From NCBI RefSeq assembly GCF_007988885.1, contig NZ_BJUZ01000002.1:186001-250000 (forward strand): 64,000 bases of DNA, in the 5' to 3' direction. The first letter of the stretch is position 1, and each line of letters begins with the position of its first letter. The stretch is from Gluconobacter wancherniae NBRC 103581 (GTDB lineage: Bacteria; Pseudomonadota; Alphaproteobacteria; Acetobacterales; Acetobacteraceae). The position numbers and the translations under genes were made by a program. The notes below the pieces were generated by a model. The model did no database searches. It worked only from the letters and a program-made list of their open reading frames with translations, and was not told the origin of the DNA. Of this stretch, positions 34,555-43,995 are shown piece after piece.

Positions 34555-35420
34555 CAGGCTGCTTCTGAAGCTGCAGGCTGCTTGGTCAGCAGGCCGATGA
34601 TGCGGCCAAGAGTTTCCGGCAGTTCGCTGCGCTTGGCGACGATATCCACCATGCCGTGTTCGCGCAGGTATTCGGAGCGCTGGAAACCCTCTGGAAGAGT
34701 TTCTCGCACGGTGTCCTGAATGACGCGGGGGCCAGCAAAGGCGATCAGTGCGTTGGGCTCGGCGATGTGGATATCACCGAGCATGGCGAAGGATGCGGAA
34801 ACGCCGCCCGTCGTCGGGTTTGTGAAGACGACGATATAGGGCAGTCCGGCTTCACGCAGCATCTGAACACCGATGGTGGTGCGGGGCATCTGCATGAGGC
34901 TGACGGCGCCTTCCTGCATGCGTGCGCCACCTGACGCCGTGAAGACCACGAGCGGTGCTTTCTGCAGAACGGCCAGACGGCAGGCTGCGATGAAGGCTTC
35001 GCCCAGTCCTGCGCCCATGGTGCCCAGAAGATATTCGGGAGCCATGACAGCCACGACAGCTTTCTGCTGCTTGATCAGGCCGTGGGCCACGAGCAGGCCC
35101 TCGTCCAGATGGGATTTGCTGCGTGCTTCTTTCAGGCGATCCGTGTAACGCTTGGAGTCACGGAACGAGAGCGGGTCAACCGGCATCTTGGGGAGTTCGA
35201 TTGTGGTGTATTCACCATTATCGAATGTCCATGCCATGCGCTCGCGGGCTTTGGCGCGCATGTGGTGGCCACAATGCGGGCAGACCTTTTCGTTGCGCTC
35301 AAGGTCCTTGATGAGGACCATCTGGCTGCAGGATTCGCAGTTGGTCCACAGGTTGTCCGGCACGTCGCGCTGAAGCAGGCCACGCAGCTTGGGTCGGACG
35401 TATTCGGTCAGCCAGCTCAT
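34554..35420 (-). CDS. accD: Acetyl-CoA carboxylase carboxyltransferase subunit beta
   Basis: The beta half of the carboxyltransferase that makes malonyl-CoA for fatty acid synthesis. The frame is open well upstream, but ATG 35420 opens on MSWLTEYVRPKL, the conserved AccD start, with GGAGAG ten bases ahead. A four-cysteine zinc ribbon (CESC near residue 27 and CPHC near 46) is followed by the crotonase-fold core with ASGGARMQEGAVSLMQM near 155 and the TNPTTGGVSASFAMLGD block near 185. The 288-residue length is normal. It is followed by folC with a one-base overlap. Confidence 0.96.
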   Translation of the reverse strand: MSWLTEYVRPKLRGLLQRDVPDNLWTNCESCSQMVLIKDLERNEKVCPHCGHHMRAKARERMAWTFDNGEYTTIELPKMPVDPLSFRDSKRYTDRLKEARSKSHLDEGLLVAHGLIKQQKAVVAVMAPEYLLGTMGAGLGEAFIAACRLAVLQKAPLVVFTASGGARMQEGAVSLMQMPRTTIGVQMLREAGLPYIVVFTNPTTGGVSASFAMLGDIHIAEPNALIAFAGPRVIQDTVRETLPEGFQRSEYLREHGMVDIVAKRSELPETLGRIIGLLTKQPAASEAA

Positions 35421-35666
35421 GTTTCTCGTTACTCTCCGTCTGCCGTCGTTGAGGAAGGCAGCAATATGGGGGCCCGGCTGGGGCTGGGTATTGGGGCGCG
35501 TTTTTAACGCTGGTCGCCTGAATTTGCCAGCCTTCTCCTTAAACGCGCTTTTTACTGCGCTTCTGCCATGCGGGAAAGGGCAACCCAGACCCGCCAAATG
35601 CTGTTAGAACGATGACTTTCCGGAACGCATATTCCAGACGTATCCGGCCTGAAGAAGGACGCAATC

Positions 35667-36233
35667 ATGTCGGACCGTTTTGTCAGTTTTCGTAATCCGT
35701 CAGGGCAGGGGCTCAAGCCGGGCTGGTTTATTGGCGTTGGTATATTTTTTGTTCTTCTGGGCATGCTTGCCTGGACCGACGTTGTAACCACCACGCTTGC
35801 GAGTGTGGTGATTCTGGGTGTGCTCCTGATCATGGCGGGCATGGCTCAGGTCCTTCAGAGCTTCATGCATCGCGGATTATCCGTGTCGGGGCAGTGGCTC
35901 TCAGGGATTATGGGTATTTTCTACATCATCGCAGGCTTGCTGATGATCGAGGAGCCAGCGACAGGCTCTGTATTCCTGACGGCTGTGCTCGCAGGGTGCC
36001 TGATTTTTGCCGGGTTAAGTCGGACATTCTGGGCGGCGGGCCATCGAGGACTGAGCACCTGGTGGACGGCGGCAGCAAGCGGGCTTGTGACGCTGCTGGT
36101 TGGTATTCTGTTGTACGCCACGTTGCCGTGGTCCGGGCTTTCCCTGTTTGGGACGCTTATTGCGGTAGAGCTGATTTTCGCAGGGATCGCTGCCATTTTA
36201 TTTGGCATGTCCCTGCGTAAGAATGCTCTCTGA
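35667..36233 (+). CDS. HdeD-like membrane protein (DUF308)
   Basis: A 188-residue integral membrane protein with six hydrophobic segments in pairs, the pattern of HdeD, which in enteric bacteria contributes to acid tolerance at high cell density. Recognisable parts are PGWFIGVGIFFVLLGMLAW near residue 18, the SVVILGVLLIMAGMAQVLQSF segment and a repeat of the same pair later. GAAGGACG precedes the ATG. An acid-stress role would suit an acetic acid producer, but this is inference. It sits on the opposite strand between trpA and accD, which in many relatives are adjacent. Confidence 0.82.
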   Translation: MSDRFVSFRNPSGQGLKPGWFIGVGIFFVLLGMLAWTDVVTTTLASVVILGVLLIMAGMAQVLQSFMHRGLSVSGQWLSGIMGIFYIIAGLLMIEEPATGSVFLTAVLAGCLIFAGLSRTFWAAGHRGLSTWWTAAASGLVTLLVGILLYATLPWSGLSLFGTLIAVELIFAGIAAILFGMSLRKNAL

Positions 36234-36250
36234 GAAACCAGTCCGGAGCC

Positions 36251-37063
36251 TCAGCTCCGGACTGCTGTTGCCAGTTCACGAAGCTGGCTGAGGACGCTTG
36301 GCACAGTCTGCTGTGTGGCTTTGCCATCGTGCAGTGTGGCTGCCAGCGTTTTGATCAGGGCTGAGGCCACGACTGCTGCGTCACCGATGCGCGAAGCGGT
36401 TCTTGCCTGCTCAGGTGTGCTGATACCAAAGCCTATGGCGACGGGCAGATCCGTGGCTTCGCGGATGCGCGGCAGGGCCTTTGAGAGATCTTCGGCGCTG
36501 GCGCTGTTTGTACCTGTTATGCCTGTTATGCTGACGTAATAGACGAAGCCTGAGGCCGCTTTCAGCACGTGAAAGAGGCGTGAGCGGGACGTGTTCGGCG
36601 CAACGAGGCTGATGATGTCCAGTCCGGCTTCGCGGGCGTGGTTGTCCAGAAGGTCGGCTTCTTCGGTGGGCATATCCACCACGATGATGCCGTCCACACC
36701 CGCTGCAGCAGCGTCAAAGCAGAATTTGGCAGGCCCATAGCTATCGATTGGGTTGAGATAGCCCATCAAGACGATAGGGGTGTCGTTGTCGTCCTTGCGG
36801 AACGTGCGCACCATATCGAGCACGCGCGCCATGGTCGCGCCTGCCTTCAAGCCGCGGATGGCGGCATTCTGGATCGTGATGCCATCGGCGGCCGGATCGG
36901 AGAACGGAACGCCGATCTCGATGAGGTCTGCGCCTGCGCCCGGCATTGCACGGAGCAGTTCGAGCGAAGTGTCGAAGTCGGGGTCGCACGCCTGAAGATA
37001 AGGGATCAGGGCGCCGCGGCCCTCGGCCTTGAGGGCGGCAAAACGGGCCTGGATACGGCTCAC
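36251..37063 (-). CDS. trpA: Tryptophan synthase alpha subunit
   Basis: Cleaves indole-3-glycerol phosphate to indole, which passes to TrpB through the complex. The 270-residue TIM barrel has the catalytic glutamate in [16 protein letters not shown] near residue 49, the aspartate in [11 protein letters not shown] near 104, and the phosphate loops YVSITGITG near 178 and [10 protein letters not shown] near 215. It starts at GTG 37063, overlapping the trpB stop (GTGA). trpB-trpA order is standard. The HdeD-like gene converges on it, 17 bp beyond its stop. Confidence 0.96.
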   Translation of the reverse strand: MSRIQARFAALKAEGRGALIPYLQACDPDFDTSLELLRAMPGAGADLIEIGVPFSDPAADGITIQNAAIRGLKAGATMARVLDMVRTFRKDDNDTPIVLMGYLNPIDSYGPAKFCFDAAAAGVDGIIVVDMPTEEADLLDNHAREAGLDIISLVAPNTSRSRLFHVLKAASGFVYYVSITGITGTNSASAEDLSKALPRIREATDLPVAIGFGISTPEQARTASRIGDAAVVASALIKTLAATLHDGKATQQTVPSVLSQLRELATAVRS

Positions 37064-38286
37064 AGCTTTACTCCGAGATGGCTGGCGACGGTGAAGATGT
37101 CCTTGTCTCCGCGACCGGAGAGGTTCAGGACAATGATCTGATCAGGAGACATGGTTGGCGCGATCTTGGCGACATGCGCCAGCCCATGGGCGCATTCGAG
37201 CGCAGGAATGATGCCTTCCGTACGTGTGCAGAGCTGGAAGGCGTCCAGTGCTTCCTGATCGGTGACGCCAACATATTCCGCACGTCCGATATCGTTGAGC
37301 CAGGAATGCTCCGGGCCGATACCGGGATAATCTAGGCCCGCGCTGATCGAATGTGCTTCCTCGATCTGGCCGTTGATGTCTTGCAGCAGATAAGTACGGT
37401 TTCCGTGCAGTACGCCGGGGCGTCCGCGCGAAATGGATGCTGCTGTTTTGCCGGAATCCAGGCCGTGCCCTGCTGCTTCTACGCCGACCAGCCGGACAGA
37501 AGTATCATCGAGGAACGGGTGGAAAATACCCATGGCATTGGATCCGCCGCCGATTGCTGCCACGATGACATCTGGCAGGCGGCCCTCCGCGCGGATGATT
37601 TGTTCTTTGGTCTCGATGCCGATGATGGACTGAAAGTCGCGCACCATCTCCGGATAGGGATGTGGACCTGCGACTGTTCCCACGAGGAAATACGTATCTG
37701 CCACGTTCGCGACCCAGTCGCGCATGGCCTCGTTCATGGCGTCCTTGAGGGTGCCTGCACCCGCAGTGACGGGTTTTACCTCGGCACCAAGCAGGTGCAT
37801 GCGAAAGACGTTGGGCTTTTGCCGCTCGACGTCTGTTGCGCCCATGTAGATGGTGCATTTCAGGCCGAACAGGGCGCAGACGGTTGCTGTTGCAACGCCG
37901 TGCTGGCCCGCGCCTGTTTCTGCAACGATGCGCTTTTTGCCCATGCGGCGTGCCAGAAGGATCTGGCCCATCACGTTGTTGAGTTTGTGAGACCCGGTGT
38001 GGTTCAGTTCTTCACGCTTGAGATAGATTTTTGCCCCCCCAAGCTCTTCGCTCAGGCGTCGTGCATGCCATAGCGGGCTGGGGCGGCCGACATAGTCCCG
38101 GTAGTAGTAATCCAGTTCCTCGCGGAAGCTGGGGTCAGCCTGGGCCGCACGATAAGCTTCCTCAAGTTCCAGAATCAGCGGCATGAGCGTTTCGGCGACG
38201 AAGCGTCCCCCGAAGATTCCGTAGCGGCCGCGGTCATCCGGGCCGGAACGCAAGGAATTGGGCAGGGAGGGAGTTGAAGTGGTCAT
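37060..38286 (-). CDS. trpB: Tryptophan synthase beta subunit
   Basis: Joins indole and serine to make tryptophan with PLP. The 408-residue protein has the PLP lysine in [11 protein letters not shown] near residue 98, [14 protein letters not shown] near 125 and the phosphate-binding [10 protein letters not shown] near 243. ATG 38286 gives the usual N-terminus ending in [16 protein letters not shown]; the longer frame adds 14 unconserved residues. It leads the trpB-trpA pair. trpF, usually just upstream of trpB in alphaproteobacteria, is not there. A divergent corA lies beyond a 171-bp gap in which I see no leader peptide or attenuator. Confidence 0.97.
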   Translation of the reverse strand: MTTSTPSLPNSLRSGPDDRGRYGIFGGRFVAETLMPLILELEEAYRAAQADPSFREELDYYYRDYVGRPSPLWHARRLSEELGGAKIYLKREELNHTGSHKLNNVMGQILLARRMGKKRIVAETGAGQHGVATATVCALFGLKCTIYMGATDVERQKPNVFRMHLLGAEVKPVTAGAGTLKDAMNEAMRDWVANVADTYFLVGTVAGPHPYPEMVRDFQSIIGIETKEQIIRAEGRLPDVIVAAIGGGSNAMGIFHPFLDDTSVRLVGVEAAGHGLDSGKTAASISRGRPGVLHGNRTYLLQDINGQIEEAHSISAGLDYPGIGPEHSWLNDIGRAEYVGVTDQEALDAFQLCTRTEGIIPALECAHGLAHVAKIAPTMSPDQIIVLNLSGRGDKDIFTVASHLGVKL

Positions 38287-38457
38287 GCTGCGCTCTGTTC
38301 CGCGTGAAGGGCGTGTCTGCGATACCAAGGTGAAGCCCTTGCGTCTATGCGCGAGAAGGCCGTGACTGTCTGGCGGATGCTGCTACAAAGGATTGCTCTC
38401 TCTGACTGGTGACGACAAGAGTGGGTTTCTTCTTTCCTGCCGTGAGGTGATTTTTTC

Positions 38458-39435
38458 ATGTTTCTCGCCCGCCTTGCCGGCGTGCCGGCCCGCGAGATTG
38501 AACCGGATGACGATCTGTCTGGTATTGTCTGGATCGATTTGATTAACCCGTCTACCGAAGAGATCGACCGGGCTGAGAAAGCCCTGGGTATTCATGTGCC
38601 GCGTCGCGAGGAGCTCGAAGAAATCGAGAGTTCTTCACGCCATTATGAACGCAGCAATGTTCTTTACCTGTCATCTCCGCTTGTTCGGCGTGTGGATGAA
38701 AGTGCGTTTTCGTATCCTGTAGGTTTTGTGCTGACGGCGCAGAAACTCGTGACTGTCCGCTATTCAGACTATTACGCATTTGATGTTGTTGGCCGCGATA
38801 TTGCCGAGACCGCGAATGACGGCACGCTGACTCCTGATCAGGTCATGACCCAGCTTCTGGAAGAGATGATCAATCGTCTTGCGGATATTCTGGAAGGTTT
38901 GGGCCGCACTCTGGATGATGTTTCGCGCAAGGTTTTTAATGCGGATCGTCCACGCAAGAGAGCGAACGCAGGAGAGATGCTCCGCGAAACCCTGCGTCGT
39001 CTGGGGCGGGCAGGGGATCTTGCATCCATGATCCGGGACAGTCTTCTGGGGATCGACAGGATGCTGATCTATGTTGGCGAATTGCCCGGCCATGTGCTGG
39101 TGGATGGGCTCAAGCAGCGCCTGAAGGTCGCGGGACGGGATGTGGCATCTCTGAACGACTTCGTGGCGCAGACGATGAACAAGGTGCAGTTCTTGCTGGA
39201 TGCTACTTTGGGCTTCATCAATATAGAGCAGAATGACGGCATGAAGGTACTGACGGTTGTCAGTTCTGTTGGTATTGCGCCCACGCTCATTGCAGGCATT
39301 TACGGCATGAATTTCAAGATCATGCCCGAATTGTCCTGGCATTATGGCTATCAGTACAGCCTGATGATGATGACGCTTTCGATTGTTTTGCCGCTTTTGT
39401 GGTTTTGGCGCCGCGGGTGGTTTGGCGCCAGATAG
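38458..39435 (+). CDS. corA: Magnesium/cobalt transporter CorA
   Basis: A 325-residue pentameric channel for Mg2+ and related divalent ions. A long cytoplasmic domain with coiled helices is followed by two membrane helices near residues 265-285 and 300-320, with the signature YGMN motif between them (IYGMNFKIMPE near 281). The C-terminal tail is short and basic (RRGWFGAR), normal for the family. A run of T residues precedes the ATG, with GTGAGGTGA as a moderate ribosome site. It diverges from trpB. CorA, not ZntB, is favoured by the intact GMN and length, but zinc transport is possible. Confidence 0.92.
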   Translation: MFLARLAGVPAREIEPDDDLSGIVWIDLINPSTEEIDRAEKALGIHVPRREELEEIESSSRHYERSNVLYLSSPLVRRVDESAFSYPVGFVLTAQKLVTVRYSDYYAFDVVGRDIAETANDGTLTPDQVMTQLLEEMINRLADILEGLGRTLDDVSRKVFNADRPRKRANAGEMLRETLRRLGRAGDLASMIRDSLLGIDRMLIYVGELPGHVLVDGLKQRLKVAGRDVASLNDFVAQTMNKVQFLLDATLGFINIEQNDGMKVLTVVSSVGIAPTLIAGIYGMNFKIMPELSWHYGYQYSLMMMTLSIVLPLLWFWRRGWFGAR

Positions 39436-39447
39436 CGGTTCTTCTGT

Positions 39448-39702
39448 TTACCAGCCTGCTTCTTTCATGCGTTCGAACGACTGTTTCTGAAGCATGAATT
39501 CCGTGTTGTATTTGATGTCGAATTCCTCGTCTGTCATGCAGATGAGGATAATCATTTCAATGAACGAGACGATTGTTGGAATGCCGGTCCAGCAGAAAAG
39601 GATGTAGAGCAGCCCGAGGATTGGGGAGCCGAGATAGAATCGGTGCCCTCCGAATGTTCCAAGGAACATTGCAAGGAGGGTTGCGATGGATTTTTTCTTC
39701 AT
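39448..39702 (-). CDS. TM2-domain membrane protein
   Basis: An 84-residue protein with two membrane helices. The first is preceded by MKKKSIATLLAMFLGTFGGHRFYLG, which carries the TM2 family core with Gly-Gly-His-Arg-Phe-Tyr-Leu, and the second is at about 42-55. A charged C-terminal tail of about 30 residues follows. The function of bacterial TM2 proteins is not known. It ends 12 bp from the convergent corA and follows sucA on the same strand by 38 bp, so it could be the last gene of the sucA transcript. Confidence 0.85.
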   Translation of the reverse strand: MKKKSIATLLAMFLGTFGGHRFYLGSPILGLLYILFCWTGIPTIVSFIEMIILICMTDEEFDIKYNTEFMLQKQSFERMKEAGW

Positions 39703-39740
39703 CAGGCAGTGCTCTTGTTTCGATCGTAACGAAGGGTAAC

Positions 39741-42386
39741 TTACCCGAGCGCGCTTTGCACCAGCTTTTCCTGTTGAGCGGTATGAACGCTTGAAAGGCC
39801 GGTTGCAGGCGATGCTGCGCTGTCACGCCCGACATATTCTGGGCGCGAGACACGATGATTGCATTCGCGCAGGGCACGTTCGATCCTGCGATCTACGAAA
39901 TTCCATGCGCCGTTATTCTGGGGTTCTTCCTGACACCAGATGACCTGATCGGCGTCCGGGTGTCTGGCAAGCTGTTCGACTAACGGGTGATGCGGAAATG
40001 GGTAGAGCTGCTCCAGGCGTATGATTGCTACGTCTGCCCGGTTCTGGCGTGAGCGTTCCGCGAGTAGGTCGTAGAAGATTTTTCCAGAGCACAGGATGAT
40101 TCTCTTCGCACCTTCCGGGAACTGCGGATCGGGCAGGACTGTCTGGAAGCGTGTGCGTGGACCCATTTCTTCCAGTGTCGACACTGCGTCCCGGTGGCGT
40201 AGCAGTGATTTGGGCGTGAAGACGACCAGAGGCTTGTGGCACCGGCGGCCTGTCTGGCGGCGCAGTGCGTGGAAATAGTTTGCAGGTGTCGTGATGTTGC
40301 AGACACGCATGTTGTTTTCAGCACAGAGCTGGAGGATGCGCTCTGGTCGGGCGGAGGAATGCTCAGGGCCGCCACCTTCGTGGCCATGTGGTAGCAGGAG
40401 CGTCAGGCTGGATGTACGGAGCCACTTCGTCTCACCTGAGGCAACAAACTGATCGAGAATGATCTGGGCGCCGTTGGAGAAATCTCCGAACTGCGCTTCC
40501 CACAGGACAAGCGCGTTCGTGTCCCCGAGGGAGTAGCCATACTCGAAGCCCAGAACCGCATACTCGGAGAGGGGCGAGTTCCAGATTTTTAGTGGGGCTT
40601 GATGAGGGGCAATGTGAGTGAGGGGTGTTTCTTCCGCTCCGGTGTCCTGATCCACCAGAACGGCGTGTCGCTGGCTGAAGGTGCCTCGGCGGCTATCCTG
40701 TCCTGACAGACGGACCGGGTGGCCGTCCATGGACAGTGTTCCGAAAGCGAGGGCTTCTGCTGTGGCCCAGTCCAGCGGGCCTCCTGCCTCAACGGCATTT
40801 CCGCGGACAATGATCTGGCGCGCAAGGCGTGGATGAACACTGATGTTGGCCGGGATCGTGCCGATAGCCTCGCCAACGGCGCGAAGGCGTTCAAGCGGGA
40901 CGCCTGTCATGGGCTGGATGCGGTCTGGTTCATCCTGAAGGCGTGTGGGGTCCTGGGGGCCATCCAGCCAGTCTGTGGCATCGGGCTTGTACTCGGCGGC
41001 AGCGGTGTATTCCTGTTCCAGGTCAGCCTGGAAGCTGTCCCACATGCTGCTGACGTCGTCTGAGCTGAGGGCGCCTGAACGGATTAGCTGGTCAGCGTAG
41101 AGGCGACGTGTTGTCGGGCGGGCCTGAATGGCGCGTACCATTGCTGGCTGGGTGAAAGAGGGCTCATCGGTTTCGTTATGGCCGTGGCGGCGATAGCACA
41201 CGACATCCAGCACGATATCGGAGTGGAATTCAGCCCGCCATTGATGGGCAAGTCCTGCGCAGCGGGCAACGGCTTCAGGGTCGTCTGCGTTGACATGGAG
41301 TACGGGCGCCTGAATGGCTTTTGCAATGTCGGTTCCGCAGACACCTGAATGCGCATCTTCGGGGATGGTTGTGAAGCCGATTTGGTTGTTGATGATGACG
41401 TGTACGGTGCCACCAGTCCTGTAGCCTGTCAGGCGGGACAGGCCGAGTGTTTCATACACCACACCCTGCCCGGCAAAGGCGGCATCGCCATGCACGAGAA
41501 TCCCAAGGTGATGATTGCGCTGTGTATCACGGCTGCTGTCCTGATCCGCACGGACGCGACCCAGCACGACGGGATCAACGGCTTCAAGGTGGGATGGGTT
41601 TGGCAGGAGTGAGATACGCATTGTGCGCCCGGCATGTTCGAGCGTGGTTGCCGTGCCGAGGTGGTATTTGACATCGCCTGAGCCCTGAACATCGTCCGGC
41701 TTGAAGGATGCGCCTGCAAATTCGCTGAAAATTGCCGCGAAGGGTTTGCGCAGGATATTGGCCATGACGTTCAGGCGCCCGCGATGGGGCATGCCGAGCG
41801 ATACGGATTTTACGCCGTCCCTTGCGGCTTCGTCGATCAATGTGCGCAGGGCGACGATGACGCTCTCTCCGCCCTCAAGGCCGAAACGGCGCATTCCTGT
41901 GAAGCGCTTCTGGCAAAAGTTCTCGAATCCTTCAGCGCGTGTGAGGGCGAGAAGGATGCGTGTTGGAGACAGGGGACTTTCGGGTGTGCTGTTTTCGAGC
42001 TTGTCGATCCACCATTGCCGCTGGTCTGGGTCTTGCAGATGCATGAACTCCGCGCCGATGGAGCCGCAGTAGATTTTGCGCAGACGTGCCAGCAGGTCCC
42101 TGTCTGCGCCGGGCGGATTCAGTTCACGCAATTCCGGGAGCGGGCGGATTCCGAGTGGGTCCAGTCTGGCAGCGCTGTGGCCGCGCAGACGGAAGGCATT
42201 ACGCAAAGTCTCCGAACCTGTCTCGGGGGCATCTGCCGGAGCTTTTTCCGTGGCGAGGGCGTCGAACAGGGCTGCAAAAGTGGGGTCAACAGATGTCGGG
42301 TCAGCCTGCCAGCGCGCATGAAGCTCCGCCAGATAGACGGTATTTGCGCCGTTGATTGCGTCCCGATCGTCGCGATGATCGCCCAT
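39741..42386 (-). CDS. sucA: 2-Oxoglutarate dehydrogenase E1 component
   Basis: Thiamine-diphosphate decarboxylase that starts the conversion of 2-oxoglutarate to succinyl-CoA. The 881-residue protein has the E1 N-terminal peripheral segment (NTVYLAELHARWQADPTSV near 15), the GMPHRGRLNVMANI block near 200, the thiamine loop HGDAAFAGQGVVYE near 300 and the NNQIGFTT segment near 335. The C-terminal transketolase-like part has GFEYGYSLGD near 620 and WCQEEPQNNGAW near 820. sucB and the E3 gene, usually next to it, are absent here. Gluconobacter is known for an incomplete TCA cycle, so a stand-alone sucA fits, but the rest of the complex may be elsewhere. Confidence 0.95.
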   Translation of the reverse strand: MGDHRDDRDAINGANTVYLAELHARWQADPTSVDPTFAALFDALATEKAPADAPETGSETLRNAFRLRGHSAARLDPLGIRPLPELRELNPPGADRDLLARLRKIYCGSIGAEFMHLQDPDQRQWWIDKLENSTPESPLSPTRILLALTRAEGFENFCQKRFTGMRRFGLEGGESVIVALRTLIDEAARDGVKSVSLGMPHRGRLNVMANILRKPFAAIFSEFAGASFKPDDVQGSGDVKYHLGTATTLEHAGRTMRISLLPNPSHLEAVDPVVLGRVRADQDSSRDTQRNHHLGILVHGDAAFAGQGVVYETLGLSRLTGYRTGGTVHVIINNQIGFTTIPEDAHSGVCGTDIAKAIQAPVLHVNADDPEAVARCAGLAHQWRAEFHSDIVLDVVCYRRHGHNETDEPSFTQPAMVRAIQARPTTRRLYADQLIRSGALSSDDVSSMWDSFQADLEQEYTAAAEYKPDATDWLDGPQDPTRLQDEPDRIQPMTGVPLERLRAVGEAIGTIPANISVHPRLARQIIVRGNAVEAGGPLDWATAEALAFGTLSMDGHPVRLSGQDSRRGTFSQRHAVLVDQDTGAEETPLTHIAPHQAPLKIWNSPLSEYAVLGFEYGYSLGDTNALVLWEAQFGDFSNGAQIILDQFVASGETKWLRTSSLTLLLPHGHEGGGPEHSSARPERILQLCAENNMRVCNITTPANYFHALRRQTGRRCHKPLVVFTPKSLLRHRDAVSTLEEMGPRTRFQTVLPDPQFPEGAKRIILCSGKIFYDLLAERSRQNRADVAIIRLEQLYPFPHHPLVEQLARHPDADQVIWCQEEPQNNGAWNFVDRRIERALRECNHRVSRPEYVGRDSAASPATGLSSVHTAQQEKLVQSALG

Positions 42387-42466
42387 GAAACTCGTCTCCT
42401 GCCAGCGAGGGGGCGGACCTTAGCGGATTGGAATAGTCCGGCCAACGAAAGAAGGATGACGATGCA

Positions 42467-43432
42467 TTAAGGTATGCTGAAGGCGCGTTTCAGGACATCC
42501 AGCCTGCGCTGGCGTGCACGTTGCGCCACGGGTGCATCCGGCTGGACGTCAAAGGCGTGATAAGTGCCGGGGAAGAGGTCCAGCTCGACCGAAATCCCGC
42601 TGTGAATGAGGCGCTGTGCATAGATCAGGTTTTCATCAAGGAAGAGATCCAGCGCGCCGGTGCTGATATAGGCGGGGGGCAGATTCGTGAGGTCTGTTGC
42701 GCGTGCCGGAGCAGCGTAGGGGGAGATGTCCGGGCTACCGGGAAGTTCCGGGCTGAGAAGGACTTCCCATGCATAGGTATTGCTGGCACGGGTCCAGACG
42801 AACTCGCCACCAACGGGCGATGCGTCTGCCTGCCCGTTGACGGTGCGGTCGTCCAGCATCGGGTATACCAGATCCTGAAAGATGGGACGCGGACCTTTGA
42901 GGTCGCGGGTCATCAGGGCCAGAGCCGCTGCGAGACCGCCACCAGCGCTCTCGCCTGTCAGTGCGATCCTGCTTGGATCAATACCGAGGCTGCCTGCATT
43001 TTCTGCCATCCACAGAAGTGTGGCGTAGCAGTCTTCGACGGGTCCGGGAAAAGGTGTTTCTGGGGTCAGACGGTAGTCGGGGGAGACGACGACACAGTCC
43101 AGTTCATGAGCGAATCGGCGCAATGTGCAGAGGCTCTGTTCCGGAAGCCCGGCGAGGTAGCCGCCGCCGTGGAGATGCAGCAGGGCGGGGCGGTCCTGCT
43201 TCGTGTGCTTTGGGTGGACGATGAGGAGCCTGATGTCCGGGGCGCTCTTAAGGCCCGGGATAAGGCTTTCCCTAACGGTGAGGGAGTAGTTATCGGCTAT
43301 ATTGCTGGCAGTGTTTGCGCGCTCCTGCATCAGGGTGCGCACGGCAGAAAGTGTTAGTGGGGATACGTCTTCTCTCGGGTTATCGAGCAGGAACTGACGA
43401 AGTTCAGGCAGGACGAGAGGAAGAGTGTTCAT
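42467..43432 (-). CDS. Alpha/beta hydrolase, hormone-sensitive-lipase-like esterase
   Basis: A 321-residue carboxylesterase of the HSL (family IV) group. The oxyanion-hole motif HGGGYLAG is near residue 87, the nucleophile serine is in LTGESAGGGLAAAL near 160, and the catalytic aspartate and histidine are probably in ALDLFLDENL near 258 and GTYHAFD near 287. There is no signal peptide, so it is cytoplasmic. It hydrolyses short-chain esters, but the natural substrate is unknown. It lies 80 bp upstream of sucA on the same strand and is probably separately transcribed. Confidence 0.9.
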   Translation of the reverse strand: MNTLPLVLPELRQFLLDNPREDVSPLTLSAVRTLMQERANTASNIADNYSLTVRESLIPGLKSAPDIRLLIVHPKHTKQDRPALLHLHGGGYLAGLPEQSLCTLRRFAHELDCVVVSPDYRLTPETPFPGPVEDCYATLLWMAENAGSLGIDPSRIALTGESAGGGLAAALALMTRDLKGPRPIFQDLVYPMLDDRTVNGQADASPVGGEFVWTRASNTYAWEVLLSPELPGSPDISPYAAPARATDLTNLPPAYISTGALDLFLDENLIYAQRLIHSGISVELDLFPGTYHAFDVQPDAPVAQRARQRRLDVLKRAFSIP

Positions 43433-43608
43433 GGAAGCGCTTTCTGTAGGGTCCGGGATGATATTAAGACGCTTAACGTGCGGACGATCCTAGGGTTGGA
43501 ATACGGGATTTTGCATGTCTGCCACAGAATTGCCGCAACTTTTGTAGTTCGAGAGTCGTCATACCCCTGCCGATATATGGAAAACGGCATTGGTCGGGGG
43601 TCAGGCGA

Positions 43609-43923
43609 ATGCGTGCTCTTCTGCTGCTTTTTGTAGGTTTAACAGGTGTTGTTGCGCCCGCTGTACAGGCGCAGGACGAGGCGCATATGGATGGCAGGAT
43701 CATGCTGCATGCCGATGCTGCTGGCCTGTCGGGTGTGGACAGGCGTCTGATCGTGTGCAGGAAAAATGCTGGTGTCCTGCGGACGACGTGGGTCGTCCCA
43801 GCTGAACCTGTAGTGAATCATCCTCAGGTCTGTAATGGGGGCGCCAACCGACTTGGTGCCGGATATGTGCGTTATCTTTCCACGAACCGTGTGACGAAAG
43901 GTCATCCGCGTCTTAGGGGGTGA
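43609..43923 (+). CDS. Small secreted hypothetical protein
   Basis: A 104-residue protein with a signal peptide of about 21 residues ending near APAVQAQDEA. Two cysteines in the mature part (LIVCRKNAG and HPQVCNGG) could form a disulphide in the periplasm. I do not recognise the family. It lies between an esterase on the opposite strand and a 2-oxoglutarate oxygenase gene, and a GGGGGTC stretch precedes the ATG. Its 104-codon open length supports a real gene, but expression is unproven. Confidence 0.55.
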   Translation: MRALLLLFVGLTGVVAPAVQAQDEAHMDGRIMLHADAAGLSGVDRRLIVCRKNAGVLRTTWVVPAEPVVNHPQVCNGGANRLGAGYVRYLSTNRVTKGHPRLRG

Positions 43924-43995
43924 ACAGGTCACCGCTCCTGATATGCCGGGAATGGCACTTGTCGGCAAAGAAAGGCGGGTCTAGCCTCTTTCGCT

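Noticed and set aside
42521-43357. A 278-codon ORF opposite the esterase
   Set aside because: The esterase frame carries intact catalytic motifs; the reverse frame has none.
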